Source: Candidatus Woesearchaeota archaeon
GTDB taxonomy: Archaea > Nanobdellota > Nanobdellia > Woesearchaeales > JAIPIC01
NCBI GenBank assembly: GCA_021734865.1
Contig: JAIPIC010000009.1
Location: forward strand, 1-45,010
Length of the DNA stretch: 45,010 nt
Direction: 5' to 3'
Each line of letters opens with the position of its first letter. The stretch's first letter is position 1. Positions 1 through 8,583 of this stretch are shown piece after piece. The position numbers and the translations under genes were made by a program. The notes beneath the pieces are model-generated. The model made no database searches. It was given only the letters and a program-made list of their open reading frames with translations, and was not told the DNA's origin.

Positions 1-134
1 ACAAAATGGAGTTTCAGCCACAGAGATGGGCATTAGACCATTTTGTAAAATTATACAATGAAGAAAGATTACATCAAGGAATAGGATACAAAGTACCACT
101 TGAAAGATACAAGAGTGCAAACAATTCGGTTTAG
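1..134 (+). CDS. Transposase, C-terminal end of integrase-type (IS481/IS3-like), partial
   Basis: This is the last 43 codons of a gene that begins before the window, read in frame 3 and ending at TAG 132-134. The peptide includes HFVKLYNEERLHQGIGY followed by KVPLERY. This matches the end of the rve/DDE integrase core in IS481- and IS3-family transposases, where a YN-x-x-R-x-H-x-x-L/I-G-Y-x-(T/V)P pattern is typical. The catalytic DDE residues lie outside the window, so I cannot tell whether the element is intact. I found no convincing terminal inverted repeat in the 64 bases between this stop and the next gene. The family is fairly sure; the exact IS group is not. Confidence 0.75.
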   Translation, partial: KMEFQPQRWALDHFVKLYNEERLHQGIGYKVPLERYKSANNSV

Positions 135-198
135 TTCACATCAGACAAATTCTTACTACCTAATTCACACTGTTTATCAACCCTTATCATCCGCGCAG

Positions 199-1248
199 TT
201 ATTTATAGAAAATAGAACCAAAATATGCTGCACTTGATATTGCAGACAGAGATATTATTGCGTTTAACCTTGGAACAAGGATGGCTGCAAGAACAAACAA
301 GGCATATGGATTGAAGATGCAGTAAGCGATGAATGATAATGTAGCCATGATGGAAAATGCAGGGATGACACTATGCAGTTGATAGTTCATCTTTAACAGC
401 TTTGAATCAACCATGTCTTTGTTGCTCTTATAAGCTGTCCTAATTCCTTTCTGCACTTTTGATTTCTGCTTGATATATTGCATCAGGCTGTCTGGTATTG
501 TCCCAATCGCACCAGCATCCACAAAACCAAACTTATAGCCAAGCCTTTTCACAGACAGGGCCATATCAGTCGAAATGGACCAGGGATTAGTCACCTGAAG
601 ACTTCCGGCGAGACTTTTCCTGACCGCAAAAAGTGGAGAATCACACATCCCTATGCTTCCCTCGACACTCTCTGCCTTGAGAATCCGTTCATACAGTTCC
701 CTGTAAGTCCTCTCAAATCTGAGTGACAGACCATTCTTTGCGGATTTTGGGATGATATTTGAGCATACCCCTCCTATCGAAGGCTCTGCAAACGCACTGA
801 CGATTGTCTTTAGGTCGTCCATTGGTATGAAACAGTCAGTTTTTGTGAAAACAATCACCTCAGCGTCGATCTGCTGAAGCGCAAAGTTGACAATATTTGC
901 TTCAGACTTGTCATATGGGTTCTTAATGATGGATGTAGTGTACTTGTTCTGGCAGGACCTTATGATATCAGCAGACTGGTCAGTCGAATGATTATCGATA
1001 TAGTACACTTCGATGAGGTTAGCTGGGTAATCTATCGAATTCACTGATTCGATCTTAATCTTGAGGATTTCTGCGTCATTATAGAATGGAACGATCAATG
1101 CAACCTTTGGAAAATGCTGCACTCCTTGGAAAACATAATTGTCAGCCAGTCGAAGCATCAAAAAGTACCGTATATAGAATATTATTATAAATAATGAAAG
1201 AACTACCAATAAGCCAAGGGGGATCAATTCATACATCGAATCAAACAT
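199..1248 (-). CDS. Family 2 glycosyltransferase with membrane segments
   Basis: Predicted membrane-associated GT-A glycosyltransferase that adds a sugar to a lipid or glycan acceptor at the cytoplasmic face. Using the 372-aa track numbering, a membrane segment lies near residues 31-55. The GT2 core begins at VALIVPFYND (72-81) and continues with YYIDNHSTD (105-113). Near the metal-binding site the sequence is FTKTDCF (157-163) rather than a plain DAD. A C-terminal PWSISTDMAL and QKSKVQKG pair occupies the place of the usual ED and QxxRW motifs. Two hydrophobic segments follow near 315-350. The track start at 1317 is a TTG with no ribosome binding site and would leave only 2 bases to the divergent gene. 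I prefer the ATG at 1248; the ATG at 1236 is an alternative. Acceptor and sugar are unknown. Confidence 0.85.
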   Translation of the reverse strand: MFDSMYELIPLGLLVVLSLFIIIFYIRYFLMLRLADNYVFQGVQHFPKVALIVPFYNDAEILKIKIESVNSIDYPANLIEVYYIDNHSTDQSADIIRSCQNKYTTSIIKNPYDKSEANIVNFALQQIDAEVIVFTKTDCFIPMDDLKTIVSAFAEPSIGGVCSNIIPKSAKNGLSLRFERTYRELYERILKAESVEGSIGMCDSPLFAVRKSLAGSLQVTNPWSISTDMALSVKRLGYKFGFVDAGAIGTIPDSLMQYIKQKSKVQKGIRTAYKSNKDMVDSKLLKMNYQLHSVIPAFSIMATLSFIAYCIFNPYALFVLAAILVPRLNAIISLSAISSAAYFGSIFYK

Positions 1249-1264
1249 AGGTTTGTCCAATACA

Positions 1265-1285
1265 CTAATACATATTAAATTTTGC
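1265..1285. promoter_or_regulatory. Possible shared AT-rich core promoter of the divergent pair
   Basis: The AT-rich block CATATTAAATTTT lies in the short gap between the divergent glycosyltransferase and radical SAM genes. Read on the plus strand it could act as a TATA element giving a transcript start near 1300, just before the AAAGGAA ribosome binding site. Read on the minus strand it would start transcription near the ATG at 1248, giving an almost leaderless message, which fits the lack of a Shine-Dalgarno there. This is inference from position and composition only. Confidence 0.35.
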
Positions 1286-1319
1286 CATTTCGATCTCTCG
1301 AGGACGAAAGGAATCAAAC

Positions 1320-2684
1320 ATGAAAAAGATCAATATCGTGCTCATCAACCCACCGGTAAACTACCGTGAACATGATGCATTGCCGCCATTAGGGTTGCTT
1401 AATCTTGCGTCGATGGTAAGGGAACATAATGTAAAGATTCTGGACTGCGTCAACAAGAACATCAAACCAGACAGGATCCTTAGGTACATATCACCGGATA
1501 CAGACATAATCGGAATATCATGTAACTATACTAACAACGCTAACAATGTCCTCAAGATTGCTCGCATTCTAAAGAAACACAGACGCGCAGTTATATTCTC
1601 AGGTGGGACCCATGCTACCTTTGATTATGAAAACCTGCTGAGCAACGGGATTGATTATATTGTGATGCATGAAGGAGAGGAAACGTTCAGTGAACTTGTA
1701 CGCACAATTTCTGCAAAAAAACCTAAAAATCCTAAAATAAGAACAATTAAAGGCATAAGTTACATTGAAAATGGGAAAGTGGTCGTAAATCCTGACCGCC
1801 CACTTATAGATATGGACAAGCTTCCGATGCCAGCATGGGACCTAATCAATGAACATGACTATAGAACAAGCTATGGGCTTGAAAGCGCCATCGAGACCGG
1901 CAGAGGATGCAGTTTCAACTGTAGCTACTGCGTATCATGCAGAATGTGGAAGCACAAGCATCGCTACAAATCAGCAGAAAGGATTGCAGCTGAGTTTATG
2001 GATGCCCAGAAGAGAGGCGTAAAGATCCTTCATCTTTATGCTGACGAGAATTTCACAGCTGAGCCTAAAATAATAATTGATATATGCGAAAGACTGATAG
2101 CCCAGCATAGTAGGGTCGCTTGGGTCTGTGGAGGAAGAGCAGACAGCATAGCAAAGCATCCTAATATGCTGCATCACATGAAAAAAGCAGGTTGTATAAT
2201 GCTTGGACTGGGTTATGAAACACACAATAATAGCATCCTCAGGTCATACTGCAAGACAACTACAGAACAGATCAACCAGAAAGCTAGCATGCTCATAAAG
2301 AAGAGTGGACTCATATCCGAAGGAGGATTCATATTTGGCTCAGAAAAAGAGACTCTGACCACAATCCTGAGAACTCTGCTTTTCTCGCTTCAGCTTGACT
2401 TTGCCAACTACAGTATCCTTAGACCTTACCCTGGCACAAAATACTGGGACGAAAAATACCGCCCCCATCTCGACAGGTTGAACAGCAGTGTCAGCCTGCT
2501 CCACAGGCAGCCGTGGATGATAGAATGGGCACAGAAGATCGCGACACTCATATTTTATTTCCATCCAAAGACAGTGATCAAGATGTTTATCGGACGCCCT
2601 TATCAGAAATATATCGCAAGAAGATGGTATGCAAAGATATTCTCTATTGGCTTTTATGAATTGAAGTCGTTGGTCAAGGCATGA
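1320..2684 (+). CDS. B12-binding domain radical SAM protein
   Basis: Radical SAM enzyme with an N-terminal cobalamin-binding-type Rossmann domain. The domain runs from INIVLINPP (4-12) through ISCNYT (66-71) and SGGTHAT (94-100) to about residue 130. The usual B12-ligand motif D-x-H-x-x-G is not visible, so cobalamin may bind without the histidine ligand or not at all. The radical SAM cluster is GCSFNCSYC, with cysteines 197, 201 and 204 as the expected C-x3-C-x2-C [4Fe-4S] ligands. The length of 454 aa fits the BchE/MiaB-like B12-radical SAM group, whose members methylate or rearrange lipids, cofactors and natural products. A good ribosome binding site, AAAGGAA at 1307-1313, supports the ATG at 1320. 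It sits between glycosyltransferase genes, so a role in modifying a glycan or lipid carrier is plausible. The substrate is unknown. Confidence 0.88.
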   Translation: MKKINIVLINPPVNYREHDALPPLGLLNLASMVREHNVKILDCVNKNIKPDRILRYISPDTDIIGISCNYTNNANNVLKIARILKKHRRAVIFSGGTHATFDYENLLSNGIDYIVMHEGEETFSELVRTISAKKPKNPKIRTIKGISYIENGKVVVNPDRPLIDMDKLPMPAWDLINEHDYRTSYGLESAIETGRGCSFNCSYCVSCRMWKHKHRYKSAERIAAEFMDAQKRGVKILHLYADENFTAEPKIIIDICERLIAQHSRVAWVCGGRADSIAKHPNMLHHMKKAGCIMLGLGYETHNNSILRSYCKTTTEQINQKASMLIKKSGLISEGGFIFGSEKETLTTILRTLLFSLQLDFANYSILRPYPGTKYWDEKYRPHLDRLNSSVSLLHRQPWMIEWAQKIATLIFYFHPKTVIKMFIGRPYQKYIARRWYAKIFSIGFYELKSLVKA

Positions 2685-2761
2685 ATGCCACAGGAACGAT
2701 TACTCTCAATAATTTCACCAGTTATTCCTTGAATTCCTCTCGATTCCAGCTGAACAAAGCC

Positions 2762-2801
2762 AAAAATTTTTAAACCTTTGAATAGTTGTCTGTCATGGGG
2801 G
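2762..2801 (+). promoter_or_regulatory. TATA promoter and ribosome binding site of the GT39 cluster
   Basis: The 121-base gap before the first membrane glycosyltransferase contains CAAAAATTTTTAAACC, with TTTTTAAA at 2767-2774. This resembles an archaeal TATA box preceded by an A-rich BRE. GGGGG at 2797-2801 lies 4 bases before the ATG at 2806 and may serve as a short Shine-Dalgarno. The implied transcript start near 2796 leaves a very short leader. The rest of the gap shows nothing recognisable. Confidence 0.5.
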
Positions 2802-2805
2802 TCAT

Positions 2806-4491
2806 ATGGTTAAGAATGAACATTCTAAAGATTCAAAATCTGTAACTGTAGAAGGAAATGTCCTGAGCAGCATATCAAACAATGTTTCTGAATATACCCA
2901 TCGCATAAATACTCAGATGGATTTGCTTAAGGCCTTCGTGATCAAACATCGATATGTAATCTTGATTTTGATCTTTCTCCTGGGTCTAGGACTAAGATTA
3001 TACAAACTTAGCAGTGAGAGTTTCTGGCTTGATGAAGTCATAACTGCCAGATTCATCCAGCACGATACAGTTTTTGAAGTGATCGATTCAGTCAAAGAGA
3101 TCAACACATATACACCTGCAATATTTATTATTATGTTCTACTGGACCAAGTTTTTTGGACTTTCAGAATTCACACTCAGGCTCGTACCTGCCCTGATAGG
3201 GGCTATTACGATACCTGTGATGTACATTGTCACCAAGCAAATATCAAAGGATGAGATCATATCATTGTTCACAACCTTCATTCTGGCCATAAACCGTGTC
3301 CACATATATCACAGTCAGGATTCAAAAAGCTATTCATTCATGATGCTAATATGTCTTGCTTCGACTTATTTCTTTTTTAAGGTTCTCGACAGCAATGACA
3401 AAATTCCATATAAGAATTTTATTATCCTCTCTGTTCTTAATGCATTGGGGATATATACAAAATACATACTTGCTTTTGTGATTTTTGCCCAGGGAGTGAT
3501 ATACTTCGCAAAGAACTGGAAAAGCCTGAGAAAGATGTCAGTATATGTAATGTTCTCGCTGGTTACGGTTATATTATTCCTGCCTTGGATAGGTGTAATA
3601 CTCAACCAGAGTTTAGATGAAGAACTGGACCCAGAAGAGAACAAAACCTGGGGACTTCAGGCAGACATTGTCTCCTACATGCACGGTATACTGATGTCAT
3701 ATCTGAGCGTTCCACCCGATTTCCCTATCCTTTTCTTTGCACTGTTCATATTTGGAATCTATATAGGTGTAAGGCAGTTAAATAAATACCACGCGGCATA
3801 TGTTCCGCTGATGATATTTTCATCAATGTTTATAGTGCTTATCGCATCATATGTGACCGGAATCCCTTTCATGTCAAGGCACTTCAGTTTTGCCCTTCCG
3901 CTGTTCTTGCTGTATGTGGTCTTAGGCATCATGAAACTTAAGGATAAGAGAATAATGTTCTTGATCTGCCTGTTTTTGATAGGCCTGATGATAGCGGCCA
4001 ATATATCCTATTACGATAAACCATTATCACCTGATATCCGGGCAACTGCCAAACAACTTAAGGAAGTTGCAGATCCAGGGGAACTGATCCTTGTATTCCC
4101 TGGTTTCCAGGAACAGATACTTGATTACTATCTTGAGGCCCCGCCTTCGGAAGTCATGAATACAAAAGGTCTGTTTGTATCCGAACAGCAGGAAGCAATG
4201 CGCCAAAATATATTGCAGAGGATTGATTATATAAGCAGTTTCAACAGGACTTTCCTGATTGTTGCAGACACTCTGGGCATCACACCATATGAGATACTGT
4301 TAGGGGAATTATTCAAAGAAACTCACAGATACAATCTGACAAAGGTAAGAATCATCGAATATGAGATTGATCAGAATGGACCAGCCCAGATAGGAAATTC
4401 TTTTGACTCTACTGGGTCTGGAATCATATCAGTTTCGGATACAAACCCTATTGCAGATGTAATCCCAGTGAATGTGGAAACCGGATCATAA
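2806..4491 (+). CDS. GT39-like (PMT/ArnT family) membrane glycosyltransferase, paralogue 1
   Basis: Polytopic GT-C glycosyltransferase of the dolichyl-phosphate-mannose/ArnT type. These enzymes transfer a sugar from a polyprenyl-phosphate donor to an acceptor on the outer face of the membrane. A hydrophilic N-terminus of about 48 residues precedes the first membrane helix (about 49-64). The catalytic-type loop follows with W-L-D-E at 74-77, then TYTPAIFIIM and the RLVPAL motif (125-130). HSQDSKSY (169-176) corresponds to the family motif usually written SQEAR-x-Y. A later RHFSFALP motif corresponds to the RY/RH-LP motif of the family. The C-terminal domain of about 170 residues is soluble and probably extracytoplasmic. 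It heads a run of three paralogues and has its own promoter. Sugar and acceptor cannot be read from sequence; the sequon-rich giant protein downstream is a candidate acceptor. Confidence 0.87.
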   Translation: MVKNEHSKDSKSVTVEGNVLSSISNNVSEYTHRINTQMDLLKAFVIKHRYVILILIFLLGLGLRLYKLSSESFWLDEVITARFIQHDTVFEVIDSVKEINTYTPAIFIIMFYWTKFFGLSEFTLRLVPALIGAITIPVMYIVTKQISKDEIISLFTTFILAINRVHIYHSQDSKSYSFMMLICLASTYFFFKVLDSNDKIPYKNFIILSVLNALGIYTKYILAFVIFAQGVIYFAKNWKSLRKMSVYVMFSLVTVILFLPWIGVILNQSLDEELDPEENKTWGLQADIVSYMHGILMSYLSVPPDFPILFFALFIFGIYIGVRQLNKYHAAYVPLMIFSSMFIVLIASYVTGIPFMSRHFSFALPLFLLYVVLGIMKLKDKRIMFLICLFLIGLMIAANISYYDKPLSPDIRATAKQLKEVADPGELILVFPGFQEQILDYYLEAPPSEVMNTKGLFVSEQQEAMRQNILQRIDYISSFNRTFLIVADTLGITPYEILLGELFKETHRYNLTKVRIIEYEIDQNGPAQIGNSFDSTGSGIISVSDTNPIADVIPVNVETGS

Positions 4492-4503
4492 CACGATGCT
4501 ACC

Positions 4504-6132
4504 ATGAAAAAACCAAAGATGGTTGAAGCAACCAGAAAAATTGAAGGGCCAAAACATGCAATTACTGCCAAGTCATGCTTTCTTAGCAGATTGATCAAGT
4601 CAACAATCAAGTCAATAGATAAGCATCCTATTGTAGTGGCAATAGTCCTTTTTGCAATGGCAATGGCAGTGAGGCTTTACAAGCTTACAGACGAAAGCCT
4701 ATGGTATGATGAGATCATTGGGATAGGTTTTGTGGATAATGAGACCTCGCTTTCAGCAGTCATGGATTCAATAAAAAATGTAAATACGCAGGCCCCGCTC
4801 TATTATATTATTGTATTCTTCATATTTAGACTATTTGGGATTAGCGTATTTGGACTTCGTTTCCCATCTGCTTTATTTGGTGCACTATCTGTTGTAGTCG
4901 CATATTTTGTCATCAAGAAGCTGACAAATGGAAAAGTGGCACTCTTATCTGCTTTCCTTCTGATGATTAATAGGGCATTTGTGTTTCATTCACAGGATGG
5001 AAAAAATTACACATTACTGGTTTTTCTATCACTTTTGTCTGTCCATCTTTATCTTCTTGTTAAGGAAAGGCTGGAAGCAGCAGATAAAGTCCGCAACGTA
5101 GGGGAGATGGATAGGTTATTTCCTACAGTCCTTTTCATACTGTTTATCATAACCAACCTTCTGAATTTCTACAACCACTACATGGCCGGGTTGATCACTT
5201 TTCTAGAAGCGATTTTTTTGTTACTTCCTTACATAAAGAAAAGAGACTTTAGCAATAATTTTGTCATACTTGTATCTGGAATGGCTTTGACATTCATACT
5301 CAGCCTGCCACTTGTGATGCTCTTCCTAGGGACCGACACTTCATCTCTTAATGTGCCCGTGTCTTGGGGTATGGATGCTAATCCTATCCACTTCCTAAGA
5401 GATATCCAGATAGAATTCATAGGAATCCCATTCACATATCCCGTGGTCTTCTTTACCTTTTTCCTGATAGGATTCTATTTCTGGTCAAAGGAACATAAGA
5501 AGAATACATGGTTTATGATCTCGATGTTTGTACTGCCTATAGTATTGGTTTATGCAATGGTCCTGTTTACCAAAGTGCCCTTCCTGCCGAGGCACTTTTC
5601 ATACCTTCTTCCGTTCCATCTCATGCTTATAGCCTACGCGATTTGCTCAATAAAGGACACGCGCGTGAGATCTCTGTTGGCCGCGGGGATAATGATATTC
5701 TGTATTATTCAGCTTAACTCCCTTTACTCAACAAATACCAATAATGATTGGAAATCAGTTGCAAAGGACATGGATAAGTATTCTGATAAAGATGATCTTA
5801 TCATAATCAATACCAACACCATTGCACCAATATTCGAGTTTTATTACACAGGAGATGCAGAAATAGTGGGTTTTGTGTTCACTAATGACACAAATATAAT
5901 AAACCAGCAGTATTATGCTGTGCTTGAGATGCTTAAAGACAAGAACAATGCTTTTTATATCCAGCAGAGGGAAGTGGTTGGGAGAGATGTCTATTTTGAC
6001 AAGCTGCTTGAGATAGCTAGGCCGACAGTAACAAATTTTTATGATGGTATTCAGGTCTATCAGTTTGCCTTATCCAGAGCGAATGTGGGCAGTGACGTAC
6101 AGACCATTCCTGATCTTGAGGGACTAAAATGA
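4504..6132 (+). CDS. GT39-like membrane glycosyltransferase, paralogue 2
   Basis: Clear paralogue of the preceding gene, which ends only 12 bases upstream, so the two are probably cotranscribed. It has a basic N-terminus, a first membrane helix near 42-56, W-Y-D-E at 67-70, TQAPLYYIIV, LRFPSAL, and HSQDGKNY at 162-169. A PRHFSYLLP motif is also present. All motifs expected of an active GT39/ArnT-type enzyme are present. The C-terminal region begins with NDWKSVAKDM, a common pattern in this family. I see no good Shine-Dalgarno before the ATG. The stop overlaps the next start (ATGA), which implies translational coupling. The donor is predicted to be a polyprenyl-phosphate sugar; the acceptor is unknown. 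Confidence 0.87.
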   Translation: MKKPKMVEATRKIEGPKHAITAKSCFLSRLIKSTIKSIDKHPIVVAIVLFAMAMAVRLYKLTDESLWYDEIIGIGFVDNETSLSAVMDSIKNVNTQAPLYYIIVFFIFRLFGISVFGLRFPSALFGALSVVVAYFVIKKLTNGKVALLSAFLLMINRAFVFHSQDGKNYTLLVFLSLLSVHLYLLVKERLEAADKVRNVGEMDRLFPTVLFILFIITNLLNFYNHYMAGLITFLEAIFLLLPYIKKRDFSNNFVILVSGMALTFILSLPLVMLFLGTDTSSLNVPVSWGMDANPIHFLRDIQIEFIGIPFTYPVVFFTFFLIGFYFWSKEHKKNTWFMISMFVLPIVLVYAMVLFTKVPFLPRHFSYLLPFHLMLIAYAICSIKDTRVRSLLAAGIMIFCIIQLNSLYSTNTNNDWKSVAKDMDKYSDKDDLIIINTNTIAPIFEFYYTGDAEIVGFVFTNDTNIINQQYYAVLEMLKDKNNAFYIQQREVVGRDVYFDKLLEIARPTVTNFYDGIQVYQFALSRANVGSDVQTIPDLEGLK

Positions 6133-7643
6133 AATTGACTAAAACACATGGGAATTATATAATGCTCTGCATCATCATATTATTCTTGATCCTTTCACTT
6201 GGACTCGTAAATCATCTCCATATATCTGTCATGGAATCAGAGCATATCCTTAAAGCACAGAGTAAGGACGCAGATTACAGTAACAAAGGACTTATTCAAG
6301 AAGAAGCAACCCCTAAATATCCATCAGATTCTCCAGTCTATTATTCAATTCTCAGAAGCTGGATCAATATATTTGGAAAATCTCCCTTTATGGTTAGGCT
6401 CATGTCAATTTTATTTTCCGTAGCAGCCCTGTATTTTAGTTATATGGTCTCAAGGAAATTCATACCAGTAGAATTGAGCCTGCTTGCAGTTTTCCTGCTA
6501 GCGATCAATCCCAAGTTCATATCTGAAGCCGCAACAGTAAGTCCTACACCTTTCCTGACCCTTTGTTTCGCAGTTGCACTCCATTATTTGCTTAATCTCA
6601 GGGATAATCTTGATGAGACTCTTGACTATACAAATTTGATATTTTTTCTGGGATTTTCCATCCTTGCTGTATATACATCATTGTTCGGTTACATCCTTTT
6701 CATTCTGGGCGCATATGTCATGATCCAAAAAAGTCTTAAGCGAAAGACAGAAGACAACAAGATAGACCCAAAAATAAGACCAAAAATAGACAGGAAAGTA
6801 GGTCGTAAGAAAGATGGAAAAATATCAAAATATCTGGGCATTGGAATAATTGTTGCTTTGCTTGTCACTATTATTCGAATTTTGCCACTCTTTTCATATA
6901 TCAGTAAAAACGGAATACTCCCTATATCTGGCCTAGGATTGATGACTAACCCATTTTTATTCCTAATGGGGCTCATGCAAGGCTTCTACCCTTCAACAGT
7001 TGAGATAATGTACTTGACATTTGCTTGTGTTATTGTTGCATTATTTAGCTTAGGTAAGATGCGCCATGGAAAGATACTGCTTTTAATGCTTGGATCGACT
7101 GTTTTTATGGCTTACTTATCAATTTTTGCAGGAGCTACGATATACTCCATATATCTGATGTTCATGATACCTGTCTATCTGCTCATAGCAGTCATTGGTA
7201 TTGTTAATATCAAAGACAGGTGGGTGCAATACCTCTTGGTAATCTCACTTATCGTCACATCCATTACATCGATGTGGGGAATTTTTACCTCTCCTGCTGA
7301 AATCGGACCGGCAGAGATAGCAGCTTTGATTAAGAGCGAGTACAGGGAGAATGATATTGTTATCATAAGTCCTCTCGCATATGTTAACATATTTGATTAT
7401 TATGCTGATGACTACACAATTAAGAGATATGGAGCCAACGGCCCGCAGAACCTGACAACTGAGGATGTTAAGTCAGCAATGGGTAGGCACAACCGCATTT
7501 GGCTGGTATTTGGGACAGATGTGGGTCAGGGAGCAATCTATCGGCTACCTCAAGCATACGAATTTCTCAAGACAGATTTTGTACCGGTTCCAAGAGCTGA
7601 ATATCATGATGAAAGGCTTTTTCTATTGACCGCTATCCCATAA
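6129..7643 (+). CDS. GT39-like membrane protein, paralogue 3, without catalytic motifs
   Basis: Multi-pass membrane protein that shares the layout of the two genes before it: first helix near 10-27, a loop, PVYYSILRSW, MVRLMSILFS, several helices and a soluble C-terminal part. It overlaps the upstream gene by 4 bases. The W-x-D-E motif is replaced by VMESE (34-38), the HSQD-x-K-x-Y motif by SEAATVSP (132-139), and the RHF-LP motif by a plain hydrophobic segment. A very basic cytoplasmic loop, roughly residues 198-235, is rich in Lys, Arg and Asp and is absent from the other two. I infer a pseudoenzyme, a subunit partner of the active paralogues, or an enzyme of changed specificity. The frame is open and normal in length, so it is not an obvious pseudogene. 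Confidence 0.8.
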   Translation: MKLTKTHGNYIMLCIIILFLILSLGLVNHLHISVMESEHILKAQSKDADYSNKGLIQEEATPKYPSDSPVYYSILRSWINIFGKSPFMVRLMSILFSVAALYFSYMVSRKFIPVELSLLAVFLLAINPKFISEAATVSPTPFLTLCFAVALHYLLNLRDNLDETLDYTNLIFFLGFSILAVYTSLFGYILFILGAYVMIQKSLKRKTEDNKIDPKIRPKIDRKVGRKKDGKISKYLGIGIIVALLVTIIRILPLFSYISKNGILPISGLGLMTNPFLFLMGLMQGFYPSTVEIMYLTFACVIVALFSLGKMRHGKILLLMLGSTVFMAYLSIFAGATIYSIYLMFMIPVYLLIAVIGIVNIKDRWVQYLLVISLIVTSITSMWGIFTSPAEIGPAEIAALIKSEYRENDIVIISPLAYVNIFDYYADDYTIKRYGANGPQNLTTEDVKSAMGRHNRIWLVFGTDVGQGAIYRLPQAYEFLKTDFVPVPRAEYHDERLFLLTAIP

Positions 7644-7876
7644 TCATCTACGATCTTTATTTGGTCAATAGGTGACTATTCTATTGTTTTAGACCCTCTC
7701 ATATCTATTCTATAATTCAGTTAAAAATCCTTATTGTTGGTCTCTTCCCTATCTTGTAAATAATTATTATTACATAATATTGATATATTTTAACATTTTA
7801 TTTATTATATTGTTTATTTGCTTTTCTAGATGTGTGGCTTTGCTTTATTTGATGTCATATTTTAAGTATTTAATGT

Positions 7877-7889
7877 TACTTTTTAAGTA
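7877..7889. repeat. Second palindrome TACTTTTTAAGTA, copy 1
   Basis: A 13-base palindrome with arms TACTT and AAGTA around TTT. An identical copy lies at 8107-8119, and degenerate copies occur at about 7857-7869 and 8242-8253. It differs from the TTACATAWTATGTAA motif and may bind another factor. Confidence 0.5.
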
Positions 7890-7958
7890 TTCATTTTGTT
7901 AAACAAACTTTTTTCGGTTGTTTTATATTTTACATAATCTATTTTGTATAAATAAGTC

Positions 7959-7973
7959 TTACATATTATGTAA
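7959..7973. repeat. Perfect dyad copy of the 15-bp motif
   Basis: TTACATATTATGTAA: arms TTACATA and TATGTAA are exact reverse complements around a single T. It is the best match in the array and a natural reference for the consensus. Confidence 0.8.
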
Positions 7974-8106
7974 TCCTATCTACAAAACATTACAAAATTT
8001 CCAATAATTATTTTTGTAGGGATATTTATCACATTTTATGTATGAGTTAGGATATAATATGATATGTTTATCATAAATCTTATATTATGGGGTGGCAGTT
8101 AGTTAA

Positions 8107-8119
8107 TACTTTTTAAGTA
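8107..8119. repeat. Second palindrome TACTTTTTAAGTA, copy 2
   Basis: Exact second copy of the 13-mer at 7877-7889. It lies 7 bases before a TTACGTAATATGTAT site, so the two motif classes are closely paired here. Confidence 0.5.
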
Positions 8120-8568
8120 ATCTTTATTACGTAATATGTATTATTTTTTAGTCACTTATTATGCAATTTATTTTATTACATAATATGTTACTTTTTATAC
8201 ATTTTGAGTATATTTATTTTTTATTTACCCTTATCTAAATTGACTTTTAAGTGGTCTAACTTAATCTGTTAATATTCTTGAATATAATAAGTGTTTTTTA
8301 TTACATATTAAGTTTATTATTTGGGCATCTTATTTTTGATTATGCCATGCAAGTAATATTTACTATTTTAGACATATTAAGTAATTATTATTACGTCATT
8401 TGTTCAACCTTCTTATCTACTGAGAGCAAATTTATATTTTGTGGTAACTATACTGAATCAAATCTCCTTATATTACATATTATTTGTATAATTTACTACA
8501 TATTATGTGTGTATCTACAATTTCTTCAAATCTGTTCATCTATCAGTTCACATAATTAGTATATTTAG

Positions 8569-8583
8569 TTACATTTTATGTGA
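8569..8583. promoter_or_regulatory. Promoter-proximal dyad site
   Basis: TTACATTTTATGTGA, an imperfect copy of the array motif, lies a few bases upstream of the BRE of the HTH/giant-gene operon. A protein bound here could recruit or block TBP/TFB. A sister copy with the same TTTT-type centre lies at 8029-8043. Confidence 0.6.

Noticed and set aside
478-726. Plus-strand ORF of 82 aa
   Set aside because: It is antisense to the GT2 gene across its conserved core and has no recognisable features.
1249-1317. TTG start of the GT2 gene at 1317 given by the ORF track
   Set aside because: It has no ribosome binding site, would leave two bases between divergent start codons and adds a stretch unlike the family; the ATG at 1248 is more plausible.
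8278-8559. 93-aa ORF with apparent membrane helices in the AT-rich intergenic region
   Set aside because: It starts at a TTG without a ribosome binding site, overlaps four or more copies of the dyad array, and its Ile/Tyr/Leu-rich composition is what AT-rich DNA gives in any frame.
7770-8583. CRISPR array
   Set aside because: The repeats are short (15 bases), palindromic, irregularly spaced and imperfect, with no cas genes nearby.
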